Below, one piece after another: positions 6,537 to 6,769 of a stretch of DNA of 6,769 nt. Position numbers and translations under genes: made by a program. The notes beneath the pieces were generated by a model that was not told the origin of the DNA, ran no database searches, and saw nothing but the letters and a program-made list of their open reading frames with translations. Source of the DNA: JACRCE01 sp038043305. GTDB lineage: Bacteria > Desulfobacterota > GWC2-55-46. The DNA lies in assembly GCA_038043305.1 (NCBI GenBank), contig JBBTCG010000101.1, positions 1 to 6,769 on the forward strand. Reading direction: 5' to 3'. Position 1 is the stretch's first letter. Each line of letters starts with the position of its first letter.

Positions 6537-6644
6537 CCTACCTTTTTTGAAAAAAAGGTAGGCCAAAAAACTTTAATTGGGAATAAGCGGCCGGGCTGTC
6601 CCCCGATAGATACATTCGGGGGCAGGCTGCAACTCATATTGCCC
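6537..6644 (+). repeat. Compound intergenic repeat, right copy
   Basis: This copy opens with an uninterrupted palindrome: CCTACC and six T (6537-6548) face six A and GGTAGG (6551-6562) around a central GA. The shared core follows, CCAAAAAACTTTAATTGGGA (6563-6582) then ATAAGC (6583-6588), then a module of 29 nt in the orientation opposite to that in the left copy, and the tail ATATTGCCCC (6636-6645). On the - strand, the direction of transcription, the palindrome sits ten bases upstream of the sucC ribosome site. It has no T tract after the stem, so it is not a standard terminator. It occupies most of the 139-base gap between sucC and the next gene upstream. Confidence 0.85.
6600..6628 (+). 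repeat. 29-nt palindromic module, second copy
   Basis: CCCCCGA (6600-6606) and TCGGGGG (6616-6622) form a perfect 7-bp stem around a nine-base loop, followed by CAGGCT. The module matches 1280-1252 read on the other strand at 27 of 29 positions. GGCTG occurs on both sides (6594-6598 and 6625-6629), while the matching point of the left compound repeat has a single GGCTG (1317-1321) and no module. Confidence 0.8.
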
Positions 6645-6652
6645 CGACACCC

Positions 6653-6769
6653 TTACCACCGCCGTCTTGCCCTGACGTGATCCGGCGCATAGTCGGGCAG
6701 TAGTATGGGGCTTAGATCAGCGTTCTTTATCCCGGCCGCATCCACCTCTTTGCCAAAGTCGTCAACGTG
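6653..6769 (-). CDS. C-terminal end of an unidentified protein (partial)
   Basis: The reading frame enters from the right edge of the window and runs 38 codons to a TAA at 6655-6653. The other two - strand frames hit stops within about 14 codons, so this is the only one open throughout. The visible end is hydrophilic and mixed in charge, contains ADLSPILLPDYAPDHV, and finishes in the basic tail RARRRW. I do not recognise the family. It lies 139 bases upstream of sucC on the same strand, separated by the compound repeat. A role in central carbon metabolism would be a guess from position only. Confidence 0.65.
   Translation of the reverse strand, partial: HVDDFGKEVDAAGIKNADLSPILLPDYAPDHVRARRRW

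Noticed and set aside
6545..6577. A + strand promoter (TTGAAA with TTTAAT, 19-base spacing) inside the right compound repeat
   Set aside because: The spacing is long, no + strand gene lies downstream, and the arrangement is broken in the left copy.

Overview
The window is a stretch of bacterial chromosome from an organism with an anaerobic-type central metabolism. The sequence names no taxon. A ferredoxin-dependent 2-oxoacid oxidoreductase of KorDABC type beside succinyl-CoA synthetase, a moderately GC-rich composition, and a UDP-glucuronate decarboxylase all fit Nitrospirota, Desulfobacterota or a related uncultured lineage. This placement is an inference with low to moderate confidence.

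Layout from left to right. A tRNA-Phe(GAA) gene on the + strand (128-203) has its own promoter-like sequence and a strong intrinsic terminator. Every protein gene is on the - strand. The most downstream is uxs (274-1221), which makes UDP-xylose. It is separated by a repeat-containing gap from the four-gene set korD-korA-korB-korC (4218 down to 1361). A 187-base gap carries a good sigma-70-type promoter and a CGTGA-repeat hairpin, and upstream of it lie sucD and sucC (5281-4406 and 6513-5332). The last 117 bases hold the C-terminal end of another - strand gene that I could not identify.

KorABCD interconverts 2-oxoglutarate and succinyl-CoA using ferredoxin, and SucCD interconverts succinyl-CoA and succinate with ATP. 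Together they form two consecutive steps of the TCA cycle that can run oxidatively or, as in reductive-TCA organisms, towards CO2 fixation. The window does not show which direction is used, because no citrate-cleaving enzyme or fumarate reductase is recognisable here.

The coding content is ordinary and well conserved. The least explained part is intergenic. Two copies of a compound repeat of about 108 bp lie in direct orientation at 1233-1340 and 6537-6644 and bracket the whole kor-suc block. Each carries the same 29-nt palindromic module, but at different places and in opposite orientations. In the left copy the module joins a T tract to make what looks like the kor-operon terminator just ahead of uxs. 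I see no sign of a new defence, mobile or biosynthetic system.
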